Positions 34,736 through 48,476 are shown, numbered from the stretch's first letter. The stretch: DNA of 64,000 bases from Urechis unicinctus (GCA_034190875.2 CM067346.1:12904435-12968434); one strand, 5' to 3'. Numbers and translations: made by a program. The notes: generated from the letters alone by a model not told the origin.

Positions 34736-36732
34736 CTGATCGGTCGATGTTACTATGTCAATTGATATTGAATATCATGACATGTAAGAATATAGGTATA
34801 TCACATACAGAATCGAATATTGGATGAAAATTAAAATGCCGAGGTTTCGATGTAGAATGGCTTGTTGACCATTCCACGTCGGGATCTTCTTTAGAACACT
34901 GCAAATGCCGTTATATGCATCCCCCCACATTAGTGTGTATTAGTGGTAGATGACGGATGAGATCACTTAGCATTCGTCATCACCACGACAAGGCGGCATG
35001 GATCGCCTCGAACATAACCTTCTCCGAAGTACACATTATTCGCTCATTGCACTTACTGATAATATTCGTCGTATTAGTGCTATGAACGATCTAAGAAAAG
35101 AAATGCACCTTGGTTAGTGATATTGCAAAGTATAACGTGTTGATACGTGCTGATATAATCATTGCTTCTTAGGTACTTTCCCGGAAAAGATGCTTCATTC
35201 ACATATTCCACACTGACGCGACCGTCTTGAGTGCGTGTTGTGAGGCCATGTATAGGCTACATGTATTTCAAGCATCCACTTCACAACAAGCTTTCACATG
35301 AAGATGTTAAAGCTTTCAAGAGGCGAGCCCATTACGACTCGGAACAGCTCTTCAATGCGGGTGCTCAGAGTACAGCAGATTCAATATTATTCTCGAATAA
35401 TTCCAGAAGCAGAAGCTCCGGGATTAAATTGTAAAATCCGACTCCTGGCAGTCACTTCCTAACAATTCATTCCGTGTACATTTGACATCTGAGTTGGCGT
35501 GTTACAAAACACCGCAATCTAGACAAATGTACGATGAGAAAGCCCCCAAGCAGGTCACCGAGTCGGTTTCGAGCGAGGCATTGAATGTCCTGCAAAATGC
35601 ATCTAGGATCGGAGCGTGTGCCTGTCGTTGCTCGTGTGGTGGATCGAATCATCCCAATCAAGCTTTCAATTCACCTGTTGTTGCAAGCACACCTGGTGGT
35701 TATCTTTATGTCACATCACTAAAGACGTTCAACTTTGCCATCAGATCAAAATTAGGCCCCCGCTCTATGCACTGCGTGGCACGAAACATGGCAAGCCATA
35801 GCATGCCATATGATAAGCCTAACTTTAAATATTTGAGCATAATAGATAACATCACATTCGCGTAGCTGATTATCTAAGCAGCAACAGCGCAGCCGTTTGT
35901 GAATCGCGTCATTTGGCGCTAATATGCAATTACATTCCTCGGAAGCAGATAATATAGAACACTTTATAGGTCTCATGGATCAATTACTATATATATTGTT
36001 ATATCATCTCAATTTATATTGCTTGTCGGTCACGATTTGTACAACAGAGTAGGGGCGGATCCTGACAAACAGCAAAGGAGCTAATCTGTCTGCCAGTGGT
36101 CATTGTTTGATAACGTCAGATGGCTGGGCATCCTAACTACGAGGGGCATGGGTATTATGCTGTTGCGGCCAGAGAATCTACGCAGATAGAACATGTCTGA
36201 TTGGTTTATCGACGTTATCACATATGTTTGGTGAGGTTATGATTAATTATTTTAGAGAAAGTGAATTACGGCCGACATACAGTTCAAGGCAGAAATAAAG
36301 TGTATACATTCATGTGGCTTCAATCGCACTAACAATAAAAAGCCACGATAGACTCGGTGCTGCAATGTATAACTTGCCCGCAATATTCTCGAGGGAAGAT
36401 TAAACAGTCACGGGAGTTGTTGGTGTGAAATTCCCTTCCAATGGCAGATCCTTGGCTCGGAATTCTCGATGGAGACTCACGGGTAATTGATTTCACTTAA
36501 CCTCACCAAAACCCTTAAATGCGCTTGCTTACACTATTGAAAAAAGAATTCCACATTTATGTTGCCCAGTTACTTACCACACAAGGAGAGCTTAATTGCA
36601 AGTCATCGTATAAAAGCAGTCCTTCGTAACTCGCCTGATATTAAAACCTTTAATCCTTTGAAGGACCTGTAGTATACTCCTATGTTACTTTGATTATATC
36701 AATGCCAGATTAGCACCTAAACTAGCTCCGGT
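34736..36732. other. Copy-A-specific DNA, no gene supported
   Basis: I found no counterpart in the second receptor unit. A 127-codon plus frame at 35,482-35,865 with a CACRCSCGG run is within chance expectation and is not called. Confidence 0.4.
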
Positions 36733-36763
36733 CGTAACGGTAACACGAATTTATACCGTTACG
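36733..36763. other. Perfect 10-bp inverted repeat
   Basis: cgtaacggta (36,733-36,742) and taccgttacg (36,754-36,763) flank an 11-base loop. Function unknown. Confidence 0.7.
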
Positions 36764-37000
36764 AGGCGATCATTATACGCGCGTCGCCGTGTTCGCGTTT
36801 GGGTTGAAGGGCTACTCTGCGCAACTAGAGAATAACATATATCAAGAGCCTCAACAAAAAATAGACTTTGCGCACCAAAAAACTTACCCCCACTCGCCGG
36901 TATTCTTCAATAAATGCCATCGATATTCGTTTCTGAGAAAATTGCGATACGATGTCTGCCATTTTGGAAAATATTAATTCCCGCGATTTCCCGCATTGCC

Positions 37001-37221
37001 TTAGCATCCCAAGGGGGGGCACTTACCCTAACTCGGATAGGGGTGTGCCGCGGGACCTCGAAAACCCGTACCCGTTGTACAAGTTGAGAATGGGAAAAAG
37101 TATACTCCGTCGTACAAGGTATTATGCGAATGTATAACCCGAGAGGCCGAAAAAACATGCCCCTTCGCGCGGCACATTTATACTATATCTAAACACTTAA
37201 GTGCCCCCCCCCCCTTAGCAT
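37001..37221. mobile_element. 207-bp inverted-repeat element with 7-bp target duplication (MITE-like)
   Basis: TTAGCAT occurs at 37,001-37,007 and 37,215-37,221. Between the copies, the left end carries ggggggcactta and the right end taagtgcccccc, an inverted pair. A second nested inverted pair, gtgccgcg and cgcggcac, lies further in. The interior is richer in G+C than its surroundings and has no coding capacity. A non-autonomous DNA transposon is the best fit; the superfamily is not assigned. Confidence 0.6.
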
Positions 37222-40200
37222 TAGTCGTCGTCTTTCTGAGCATGCGCAATGCACTTGGTCTTGAACTTGAAAACAAACATGTTGCTGTGTTTCGGACTTT
37301 TCACCGCTTCCCAAATTGATCGAACTATAAATAATTACCATGGATGAAATCCCCCGCCGAAAAAAGGGTTAAAATTTTCCGTAAAACACCATTGCATTCT
37401 ATAACTCCATCACTTGTGTATGTTTGGTGTTTGATAGTTGTCATAATTGATCTAAAAAAATTCGCGTTGCGTCGTTTCCAGAAAGAGTAAGTCTTGTAGG
37501 GCTACACCTAAGCAGATCCGCCGGACAGCCGCATGGAGTCATTCTGGTTTACAGTTACTGGGCGGTCAAGATGATAGGCTGAGTGGGACGTCATCACCTA
37601 TGTGAACGAAAGCCATTTGCTAAGATATCTTCCAAGCATTACCATCCAATAAACCTATAACAATATCCCTTAGTCAAAGCTTTTCTTGTCACAGAGTCTG
37701 TCAGCTTGGTCTAGGTTCATCTGTTTAAACTGATGCATACAATCTATTACATAGAATTACAATTGGCTATCTAACCACAACTCGTTTATCCACCAAACAT
37801 TTCTTTGTTGATTTAAACTAGGAGTACATAGTTAAGGCCTTCTTAAGCGGAGTAAGACCCTTTGAGTGAAGCTGTACCCACTGTCATTTTCCCCAAAATT
37901 ACATTTAATGCCTAGTTGCTGCAAATATTCTATGACTCCGTCAAATTTAAGTTCCTAATACCACCCGTGATTCATCTTAATTTTCAAATCATATGATACA
38001 GATAGGTCGCAGGTATGAACCACCCGAGCCATACCATGCACTTCGCGTGAGCCAAGTTGCTCAAATCGTGTGTGCGTTACTATCGCACATTCAATGAAGC
38101 ACCTGATTAACTTACCTGAACAATTGCATTCGCAAGATAAAAGTATCAATGCTAATTTCTGTTGTGATAAGCCAGCTCAATAGTCCTGTACTGTGAATAA
38201 ATCAATCTTTATCCACCGCATCCTATAGTGGATAAGCCAGCTCAATGGTCCTGTACTGTGAATAAATCAATCTTTATCCACCACATCCTATAGTGATAAG
38301 ACGTTGTAGCCACATCTCCTTATAAGATGTCCAGTGCAGGTGATGCACCTACCGGCGATGTTAGTGATAGATTCCAGGCGTCCTTAGTTTTCCAAAACAT
38401 GTAGGTTTGATTCGTATTTATGGTGATATATTCGAATGACCTAAATTATATTCGTTTTGAATCTTGTATCCAGCTGCTTGTTAAGCTCAAAATAATATGT
38501 TGGGCATGGTAGCATATATTATTGCTAATAATCAAAATGTTCTTTCGAGTTCCTGGATAAATAATGAGAACACAGCAACGGTTAGTTTTCTCCAGAGCGT
38601 AGTATTTTTATGAATAACGAATCGTGAGGATCACCTATCCTGTTCGTTGAAGTCACCCTTTACAACAATATATATCATGCATTTGTGCAAAACGCCGTAA
38701 ATTGCGTTGCAGTCAGAAATACGTTTAGGACAGCATCATACACTATATTCCCCAGTGTCTGATGGTCATTCAGTCGCCAGATTAAGACTGGCGGGGTGAG
38801 TTCGGGTGAGTCTGGGTGCAGGTAACCTTCACGGATGTCCTGTCCATGTCTTGTTCAATTTGCACCTCTTATTGTCCTCTAATATGTATCGATACATACT
38901 AAGTATGCTTTATATCACGGGCAAGGCTTTTTCCAAATAATCCTGCATTTGTGTTTTATTTATGTATAATTTTCAACACTTTGACCCATATCCAAACAGA
39001 TATTAAAGCATCTGGAATTGCTAATAAAAAACAATTGGTTCTAGATGGTGCTCATGGAACAAGGGGACATGCACAACAGCGGAGACGCTGTTTAAATCGG
39101 TGTCAATTAGACAAATCCATGAATCCCAATCGTACTAACAGAAGTGATCCTGGGTGTTATAGAGCCATGCGACCTTGTCAATGCGAAGGCTGTGAATGCA
39201 AGGAATGAAATCAGGGCGATTAAACAGTCACGATGGACCTTCATGGTTCCCTCAAATGTTGATATTTTCGACTACAATATCGTTAACAGGTAATGACTGA
39301 AGGTATGTCTATACGTTGTGATGCCATTCAACATTTCGCAATAGATATCGAAAATGGGAAACTATGTTAAATATCGAGAGCAGTATAGTAGTGCACGCCA
39401 ACGATAGCTAATTAGTAGCTCTTTTAAACCAAGTGGAGCTTGCGCTCCCTCTTTGTTCTCGAAGATGGCATTTCCAAAGTAGAAAATTCGATGATACAAC
39501 CTTACCTTCACGGTGTCAACTTGATTAAACAAGTCGAATTTACTAAGCAATCAGTATTATGCATCGCATTAGAGTCTCAGGAATCGCAACAACTTGTAAA
39601 TATGCATAATTGCCTTAAATGTGTGAGGCGATAAACTTTACCGACTAAATTCCTATATGGCGACGAGATTGCGCAACATAAGTCAGATGGAAAAGGACTT
39701 GTTATGATGATGAATGAAGGAGAGGAAAAGGTAACTAGGTCGGAAAGCTATAAGGTATAAATCTAGTATAAACTGATACGCCTGTTAAATGTATTATCAG
39801 GCAGATAATGGTATAATAAAAACTTAGCAAATTCCACGCGGTCGTTTTCGACAACGTCATGCAAGAGACCGTTTGTTGACAACGACCAGAATTCGGAGTG
39901 GAATCCCAAATATTGGTAAATGAAACCCACAGCAATTAAATTCAGTCAATACTCTCACTGTTGGTGGCTTTAAATTGTTTTCAGTACGTATTTTTAAAGT
40001 GATAAGTTAAGCATGTTTCTTAATCTACCGATAAACGGTGGGTTTTCCTGTTAGACCAACAAAGGGAGTACCCGATCGACTGCTGGTCCGTACGGCTACA
40101 AATTAGTGCTTGGTTAGGGCGTTTCAAGACCATTCATGCCAATATCTCATGCGGAAATCGTGAACAACCATTTCCTTTTCACCTCTTTGCAGAGTGTCTT

Positions 40201-40859
40201 CAAATATCGTGCAGTGTGCCACGTCCAGTAAAGGTTGATGTAATTGCTTAGCATATGGTGTCAGAAACTTGTCACGCCGACATTAACCACTCAGAAGGAT
40301 GAGTGATTAGATGTCATAAAGGTCGTCTCACCTCTGACAGGTTATTAACAAAAAGTGACATGAAAGAGAGTATGCGGGCTGACTCGCTTGAGTGGGACGG
40401 TGTCATCAAAATATGGAGACAGCTGCATCTAATTGTCGCCAAACACTCTGACAATATTAAAATTATAACCATTTTGTTATTTCAGTTCTATGGTGTCAAG
40501 CTTTGAGAGACATGATTCTCTATCAAGCGTTCAAATGAACACATCTTGGGTCGGTTCAGCAGCATTGACTCATAAGATGGATGTGAGCTTATCAAGCTGG
40601 GGGTCGTGGCACCAATCAGAGCACGGTACATTTGTCAAAACATATGACTGCTACAATGGGCCACGAGAAAAAATAGAGTTCAATTAGCAATACAGTCCAT
40701 AAAGAAAACATTAGCATCACATTTATCACTCTGATCACGTTAAGGTGTTTAATCAAAAGAAAGGTACGCAAGGCACAGAGGGGATGATATAGTCAGAAGA
40801 GTAGCCGAGCGTGCGCTGGTGATTGACGGCTCTGGTCGGGGAATCGATGTCCCGCAATG
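37222..40859. other. Mostly unannotated DNA, no gene supported
   Basis: Apart from the tandem repeat at 38,164-38,295, nothing was recognised. An 85-codon plus frame at 38,951-39,208 ends in a Cys-rich stretch (CYRAMRPCQCEGCECKE) but has no homology I know. Confidence 0.4.
38164..38295. repeat. Near-identical two-copy 65-bp tandem repeat
   Basis: gataagccagctcaat(a/g)gtc, then ctgtactgtgaataaatcaa, then tctttatccacc(g/a)catcc, occurs twice back to back and begins a third time. Only about two substitutions separate the copies, so this duplication is recent. Confidence 0.9.
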
Positions 40860-41040
40860 CACTCCCTCGTGTCTTGTTCCCTGAATCTCTATGTGGTGAC
40901 CCTGACGATTGGCTGATTGTGCTGATATCGTTGTCTTTATGAAGCATTTCTTCCTTGCACTAGCAACATTGTAATGTGTTACCTTGAACTTGATACTCAT
41001 GTACACATGATATTCAAGAAGTGTAAGCGAGTGTGTTATC

Positions 41041-41078
41041 GGGGGTGGGGAGGGTGGGGAGGGTAGGGGGGGGGGGGT
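41041..41078 (+). other. G-tract cluster with G-quadruplex potential
   Basis: Five or more runs of three to eleven Gs separated by single T, A or TA bases. The paired position near 60,510-60,540 keeps only a loose G-rich remnant. Confidence 0.7.
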
Positions 41079-42887
41079 TGGAAGTTGTGGTGTCCGCCAA
41101 TGGCACAGCAATATTGATACCTTGTAGCGATCACCAGGAACGACGGAGGCGAGTCATGTAATGGCATTTGGAATTCCGCTGCTATATCTGTATTCGGAGA
41201 GTGAGGTGAAACGGCGTGGTGACGGAGAACTCAGTCATCTGCAGATTGCTGTAAAGGTCTAGGTAAGGGGATGGGGTCGTGAGTTCGGGAAAGTGTAAGA
41301 AATGGCCGCCAGGTTCCTTATCCAATTACGTCTTTGCAGCATATATATAATCGCCGACGTTTTCAACTAGGGGGTTCCAGTTTATTAGCAAGTGGCTTTA
41401 TCGTGTGCTCATATGGAACTATATAGGACCGTCAAATTAGAGGTCTGAACTGTAATTGATATAACGGACCTTGCTTTGGACTCTAACTTGCTTGCTCAAA
41501 GAACATTTTGTGTGTTTACGATGTCATTCATCACATGTTACATGTGTATATTTGCACAATAACCTGTGTTGTCTGTGTACGTAGTAAACGGTGTTTTGTA
41601 AGAGTATTTGGTTATTCGTTTGTCCAAGAAATAAAAATTATAAGAAAAACCGTGAAAAGAGCTTTAATTAGTAAAAAAAACCCATAGAGCACATAATATA
41701 TGTTTTCAAGCAATCTAGTAATACTCAGGAATTTCCATAACTTATTTGGTATCATTTCTTTTTAAAAAGACATACTTTTAAAATCATAGCATATTGATTA
41801 AGTTTCAAAGAGTACATAAACAACCCGTAGAACGCTCACAGACTGCCCGTAAAGCATGTTACTGGCTTCCTATGGGCAGAGCCCTTAAGTGTGTATGGGC
41901 GCCTGTATGTTACATGTGACCTAAGCATTAGACAATAAATCTTATAGCGATGCTTAGTCAACTTGCCTATAGTAATATATTAAATTGGAAACCAATATGT
42001 TTGAATCAATCATTATGCTAACCCAATAAGACGACTTCCTTAATTGCATGTTGGTGTACATTAATCATCAACGTTGTTCATTATTGTTATTTGTCTCATC
42101 TGCTTAGTCATTACCTCTCGAGAGATGTTCCCATGAAATCCAAATTATCTGTGGACCCTAGTGCAGTTCTTTGTTATAAAGCCAATTAATTCTGAAATAA
42201 TGGGTGAAAACGGATAATTTATAATAGGTAATCACTATAAACATTGTTCTCCGAATCAATGGTATAAAGGCTTTATATGAACCAAAGTAACATTTAACAT
42301 CAAACGAGGCGCGCATGGGGCCAAATCTGTATAATTTAGTAGTATCGTAATACATAGAACGTTCATCATCAATTATCTTTTGTGGTAATGTAGCCCAACT
42401 TAAAATACATTTTGATACCAGCCTGTAGCTTATATGGTGCAACACGTAAAACGAAGGGATTTCATGTCTGTATCTTTTCTGGTCCTGCAATGTCTGATAA
42501 TTAATTCAAATATGCATCATGTGACATAATGTTAATGAATAAGTTTTTAACTTGATAGCGTCAAGAGCAAAATGGAAACACCCTCCGTACAAAATATTTC
42601 ACTTTTATCATTCCCCAACTTGTTTTAAAATTGTTTTCTATAATCCCTCACAAATCTGTTTTACGCTGACACCAAATAACCGAAATATATCTATTTAGAA
42701 GTTATTGTTTTGAGATCTAAATGAGTTGGATAATGGAGCTGTTTTTGGATTTGAAAAAAACTAAGGAATGTAACATCCGAAGTGACAGGTCACGAAGATA
42801 TATTCGGAACTAAGGAGAGAAGATGCTGCAAAATGCACTAGTGAGGCATGGGGCGTGATGTGTGTAGTTTTAACTTTTTAGCAATTG

Positions 42888-42925
42888 CACATGCTTTTAT
42901 CATGACCACATGCTTTTATCATGAC
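42888..42925. repeat. Perfect 19-bp tandem duplication
   Basis: cacatgcttttatcatgac appears twice without a spacer. Confidence 0.95.
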
Positions 42926-45900
42926 TTATGGTGAAGATGTCTGTCATAAAATCCTGTTTTACAGTATTGTAAGGAAATTGTTAACCTATTATATGGTTGG
43001 GGAAGATGTAGCATACTTATATGTACATGAGGGCAACAAAAGGCTTAGGAATACTGTGAATAAGTCATTTTATTTTGCTTCGTGCTTCGAATACAATGCG
43101 TTGCATTATTTAAGACAAATCAAATTTGGATATGATAATGACGACGCTTATTCATAAACTAAACAAATTGGAATTGGCTTCGGCACTAGCAAAACATCCT
43201 TCTATACATCGCCTTACTATGTTTCTGTGCATCAATTGACACTTTATACTTTTAAGCACGTCCTTAACCCTGATTTTGGATCTATATCATAATGCTGTAT
43301 GTTTGCTATCATGTTACGGAGTTGCAAGAAGGGAACAGAGGCATATGGTATTTCGGTCCTAGTTATCCTTCTCAAATTCCGTTAACTGCCTACATACCGC
43401 TGATTTAGTTGAAGGTTCTTTCAACTGTTAACAGGTGTACAGTAGCGATCACCAGCACGCGCAAGCAATGCGTATATTGCAGGTATTACATGTTCAAGAC
43501 TCATTGGCTTGTGACAGTAGATGAGGTGTTTATTGGGTTGATCTTCTGCGCTCCTTCTATCATTACATATCGGTGACTCGTAGCGGTTATATTTCATTCT
43601 TCGTCTGACTCTAAATGTTGTCCATCTATGTAATGTTTAACCTCAGCGGGGTGATATTATAAACATGTCTTATCATCGTAGAACAGAGGAGGAAATTTGA
43701 TCAAGAATGGCATTGAAAGCAGTCAGCGCTGCATGAATGCCAATTCATCAATCATTGCAAAAACTAATCCCTCCGAGGTCATACAGACTGAAAAGGGATC
43801 ACTGGATTGCTAACGCTTAAATAACAGGTTTGCTAGAAGGTCCTGGACGAATAATCGGCATATAACCTATCCATTAAAATTGCTGGTAATTACAATATTC
43901 AATGGGCAATATCGTGTAGAGATATATTTATGATTGATCATGCGCATGGAAAGCCTGTAATTAGGATACTAAGTAGGCCATACTTTACAAAGCGTATATG
44001 TTATCTCGATATCGCTTTGGAATATTGCATGCATTAACTAAGCTGTATGCGATGGCGAATGTATTTTTACAGAATCAAATGTCCTGTGGTCTGACGTTCG
44101 CCGCACCATTGAATGCCCGGCTATGTTGCTAGTCGGCAGCAGGTTATTCCATTGAAAAAAAATATTGCTCACAGATTACAATGAGAAAGAACGTATTAGT
44201 AGGATAACATGCTGATATTCGATAAACAACAACCACAAGTGCATACGTTTGTGTCAATTAAAGCTTTGATTAAACCAAAGTAAGCAACCAACAACGTCGT
44301 TCTTCAAATTCATAAGCGTATCCACTCAGCAGCAATGTAATAGCGTAAACGCATTTTCATGTATTAATTCTGTCCTGATTTGGTCAGAGTCGACTCCTCT
44401 TGTCATCTTTTAATTCATTCTCATCCATCACCTTGGCGATATCATATCGAATTGGAAAGTGGTGTTAAGCCAACATTATGACGTCACCATTACCATAACC
44501 CTTTAAGTTCAACATAAAAAAAATGTCGTGAAAGGCCTCATTCTGAATGTGTCAGGCCTTGAGCTGAGACGGCGACTGCACGTACCATGGAAACTGTGAT
44601 TAAGTAATCTCTACTCAAAGATGCCGCATTAGATATCTGCCTGATTCTCACTCGAGGCACGCTATATCAAGTATCCTGCACCTGTATACATCCCCCGGCC
44701 TAAGGCTAGATGACCTCTCCTTGACCCCGATGGCGAAGTTAAAACAATCATGGTTCTTTTTGTCGGACATTGTGCAAGCATAATAAAACCACAGCCTGAG
44801 GCTCGCGTTTGTTCTGTCGCGATTGTACGCACAGATAAGATTCCTTTATTTAGTATAGCATTTCAATCAATCATAAGTGTCAGATTAATCGTGAACATAG
44901 TAATTGTCTTCTCCATGGTTGTATACGTTGTCGGATTGAAAAGCACACGCAAGCAGACAGCGACATAATGTGAGCTTTTGCGCAATTCGACTATAGGAAT
45001 TATCAGTATCTATAAGTTATTGGACTCGATCACCATGAGAAAGTTGCGGTCAAAGGCCCATCAATTTAGAACAATCGTATAAATGGCATCGGTAGTGAAG
45101 TGTGTTAGCGGTATTCTGTACTTGTTCTCGGCCGATGTAAATATCAATAAACATGATAAATTGTTCTATAGATTGCAAGTTTTAAATAAAGTGGGAGATC
45201 ACACGCGTGCTGTGACTCTTGTTTGGATCTTACATCAATTTTGCACCAAATAAAAGTGTTCATTTATATTAGAATGAAAAGAATCTTATAGTATACTGAC
45301 GATAGAAAAATTAATGATACTTTTGCCATGTGCTGAAGGGACCATAGGGGTAGAATATTGAGTAAAATTTGATATGAGCGCTAATTTGTTTGACATGAAA
45401 CCCAAGCAGTGTGATATACGGGGCAATATTCGCCATTGGTATTGGGCCCTTTCATGCTATCATAAATACATGTGTCTGATACTCTCAAATGCCCCACCGC
45501 GCTAGTTTAGAAATCATTGGCGATGTGCGCAATAGGATATTAGGCTCGATGATGATAGTTGCGTAGATAGTTAAACTTGTTAGGATCAGACATTTGTATC
45601 CTAATCTTGGCTTTCATTTGAAATGCGTGTCCTGTCATGGTGAAACTGTAGATAAAACTAGGTATTGTATTGGCTGATTAACAGTCACCACATTGTTAAT
45701 AGCTGAGAATTGTAATATTCACTGGGTTATATCGTGTAGAGGTATATTTATGAATGACCACGTGTATTGAAAGTCTGTAGTAAGCAGACTAAATGGGCTA
45801 CATTTTAAGAAGTAAAAGTGTATTTGTGATCTATATATCGCCATCAAATTCTACATGCATTATCTACGTTGTATGTGAACGACTTCATCATATTTTCTGG

Positions 45901-46279
45901 CTATAAATTGAATGCCCATGAAGAGTTCAGACAAAGTTACCTTTCGGTAAGAAAACCGATTTAACGCACCATTCTATTCGGGCAAGCGTAATACTGTTCC
46001 ATCAATCGGCATTGCAAACGAACTTAAGTAACCATTGTCATCATTGAGTGCAATCGCATATCTTTCGCCTTATGATAGACGTAAAGGGTGGTTGAATCGT
46101 TACAACATATTACGCTGATAAAATACACTCTAATAGACCACAATATACATGGACACAATACCATTGACGGCGGCCACAGGATGAAATCGCCATAAAAAAT
46201 GACCGCCATTGGCAAAATATTTACATAATAAGCAGTTTAATATTGCATTCGTTCAAATTGCAAAAAAAACCATAATTTT

Positions 46280-47220
46280 ATTTATATATTTACAAATTTG
46301 TTTTTCGGGCAACTTAATCGCTATTTGCAATTTGAAATGAGTTCGATTATCAGTGGGCTGACAAATAAGTTTCCTATCATCGCTTCCTCTTCTGCTGGTT
46401 ACGCTTCATGACAGGGTTAGCATATATCAGTCACCAGCAACACGAAGGTACTCCAAATAAAGAAAGATCTTATGTATGTGTTCAATGAGTATTATGTAGT
46501 TTTATAGCATTAGCACACATATTACATCACGATTGTAGGATGATGAATTTTAATCGTTTTATTTGTCCTATAGCAGGGGGAATAATAGGCAAAGATACAA
46601 TTGTTTTGCTTACAAAAGCGGGCATATCTGAATCGGGCCAAATACCTTTGAATGACATAGGTGCAAGATCCATGCCCTGACATTATGGCTTAGGCTTTAG
46701 GGCAATCGATAAGCCGTGACATTAATGGCAGTAATGTGAGTAACGATGCTTGCATGACAAGACATCCTAGTCGCGGTCAAAATGTGAAGTGTCATAACCT
46801 TTCGTCTGTATACACATATGCAGCTTACCTGCGTGAAATCAATAGCTCACAAGCTAATCTTTGTACTTACGCATCGTCTCAAATGCATTCATGTTACCTA
46901 TTCGCTATCTAAGAAACAACGTTTGCTACGTCGACAAGAATATAATATATGGCCTTGCACAGACGTATATTGTTGTTTCTCCTGTTCTTATCAAGCAGTC
47001 TCTGTTGATGGAATATAATATCATACATTTGAATATTATTGATGCAATCATTTTAGGCAACAATAACTCATCCTAAGCAGATTGACGGTATGGCTGGTGT
47101 CCGCTATGCACTTAAAACCAACGAACCATCGAGCATTGATTGCTGAAAGCAAGGGCTCCTCAGCGACCTTGGTAATCAGCATGTGTGCATTGACGTCCAT
47201 CACATTGTAGAACGATTTCA
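46280..47220. repeat. Diverged modules M and N, copy 2
   Basis: 46,280-46,680 pairs with 2,250-2,700 and 46,765-47,220 with 16,495-16,960, both in direct orientation. Here the two modules are adjacent, following R1 at 45,700. Confidence 0.6.
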
Positions 47221-48067
47221 GAGGCATCCAGTAACTTAACACAGCACAGAAGGAGCACACACAACGGTACGCAATTGTAAGCCGAAGATAGAAATAAAAA
47301 ACTGCAAACGGCTTTTTATCTTAGACCTAATGTTTAAACAAAAGCACCACAACTTATCTGCATATCATTTCAAGGCGGCTAAAGATAAAACCTAAAATAT
47401 ATATGAAAGCCCTTTAGAAACCCGTTATTCAAACGCGTTGGCCTGATGACATCGAGAACACTGATTCATCAGCACAGTGGATGCATCAATGTCAATGCCA
47501 GTGTCGCTGAACACGCAGTAACATCGCTTTGTGCAAATACTGCAGGCATTCATTTGCAGTATTGACCTATGAAGCAACAGCTAATGTTGCACACAGCACT
47601 TTAGCACTGACAAAACATAACATTTAACGTTCAGGCGGTTTTTTTTTCAAGACCAGCTATATTCGACCGCTTTTGCAATAGTGATAAGGAAAATATAGCC
47701 ACAGTTATTGATAAAACCGATGCAACCACAGTGGGGTAAAAAAAAGAAAAGACTAGGAAATGTTTGCCAATATTGGTCGCAAAATCAAAGACACTAACTG
47801 TTACAGAATTGCCTGTGTAATGTGCAGTTGGTACTGAAACCATGGACGATACGATAGCATGAATATACAGAAGATCCGGCTTATTATGTTGTATAATAGA
47901 GGTGCTCAATCGTGGTTTATGTATATGACAGCGAAACTAATAGGTTTATATTGCAACACATGCCCAATATTTACCGTATTGTATTCAGATTTATCTTTAA
48001 CCTGCAGTTCAGTATAATATTATGCATGATGACGGTGCATTTCACACAAATAGATGCCCCTGTTAAG
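47221..48067. other. No feature recognised
   Basis: No supported gene or repeat. Confidence 0.4.
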
Positions 48068-48476
48068 CTCCCCCTGTGGGTCCGGGGTTAAAATAGACCC
48101 ACTGTTTCATTCTGCATGTCGTACGAGGCGACTAATAGGGGGAAACCTGTTGGCCGTGGGTTGCGACTCCATGTCGGTGGACAATGGGCTCAAGTGGTTG
48201 AGTGGAGCGGTCCTTTGATGGCCGTATCTGCAACACACCACTCTGGCCCGGCTTTCTCCTAGACGAGATGCTAGAATGGCCTGGTTCGGTCAATCGGCTG
48301 GTGGTGACTTGCCCTAGGATAATCGCTTCCAGTTTATCTTTTCCCATCTCCATTTTCATTTATCCTGGAAGACGACGGTTTAATCAGGTCAATCTTATCT
48401 ATTAACCTTTCATGGCACCATATATCACATGAGTGTTGGTGTGTCGTTAAACCCTATACTTACCTTACCTTACCCT
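48068..48476 (+). mobile_element. SINE-like interspersed repeat with (CTTAC)n tail
   Basis: This roughly 410-bp unit is richer in G+C than its flanks. It begins cccctgtgggtccggggtta, contains catgtcgtacgaggcgacta, and ends gagtgttggtgtgtcgttaa, then accctatacttaccttacc, with a CTTAC-type microsatellite tail. A second 3' end lies at 14,337. tRNA-promoter-like motifs (ggctcaagtggttgagtgg near 48,188 and ggttcggtcaa near 48,284) are spaced more widely than in a tRNA. Sequence and tail resemble a gastropod repeat style I recall, without database confirmation. Confidence 0.65.

Larger units (their letters stand above)
40860..46000. repeat. Diverged modules Q, S and R1, copy A
   Basis: This block pairs in order with 60,327-64,000. 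At 40,885 / 60,348 ctctatgtggtgaccc and actagcaacattgt are shared; at 42,815 / 62,100 ggagagaagatgctgcaaa; at 44,400 / 62,850 ttcattctcatccatca and tggcgatatcat; at 44,760 / 63,200 ttgtgcaagca; at 45,600-45,700 / 63,790-63,890 gtcctgtcat and aacagtcaccaca. R1 occurs at 43,800 and again at 45,700. Confidence 0.65.

Noticed and set aside
35482-35865. 127-codon plus frame with a Cys-rich patch
   Set aside because: No signal peptide, family or conserved copy; chance length.
38951-39208. 85-codon plus frame ending in CQCEGCECKE, possibly a small Cys-rich secreted peptide
   Set aside because: The N-terminus is a poor signal peptide and there is no known cysteine framework or homologue.
42158-42490. 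110-codon minus frame
   Set aside because: It begins with a non-ATG codon, shows no motif and is within chance length.
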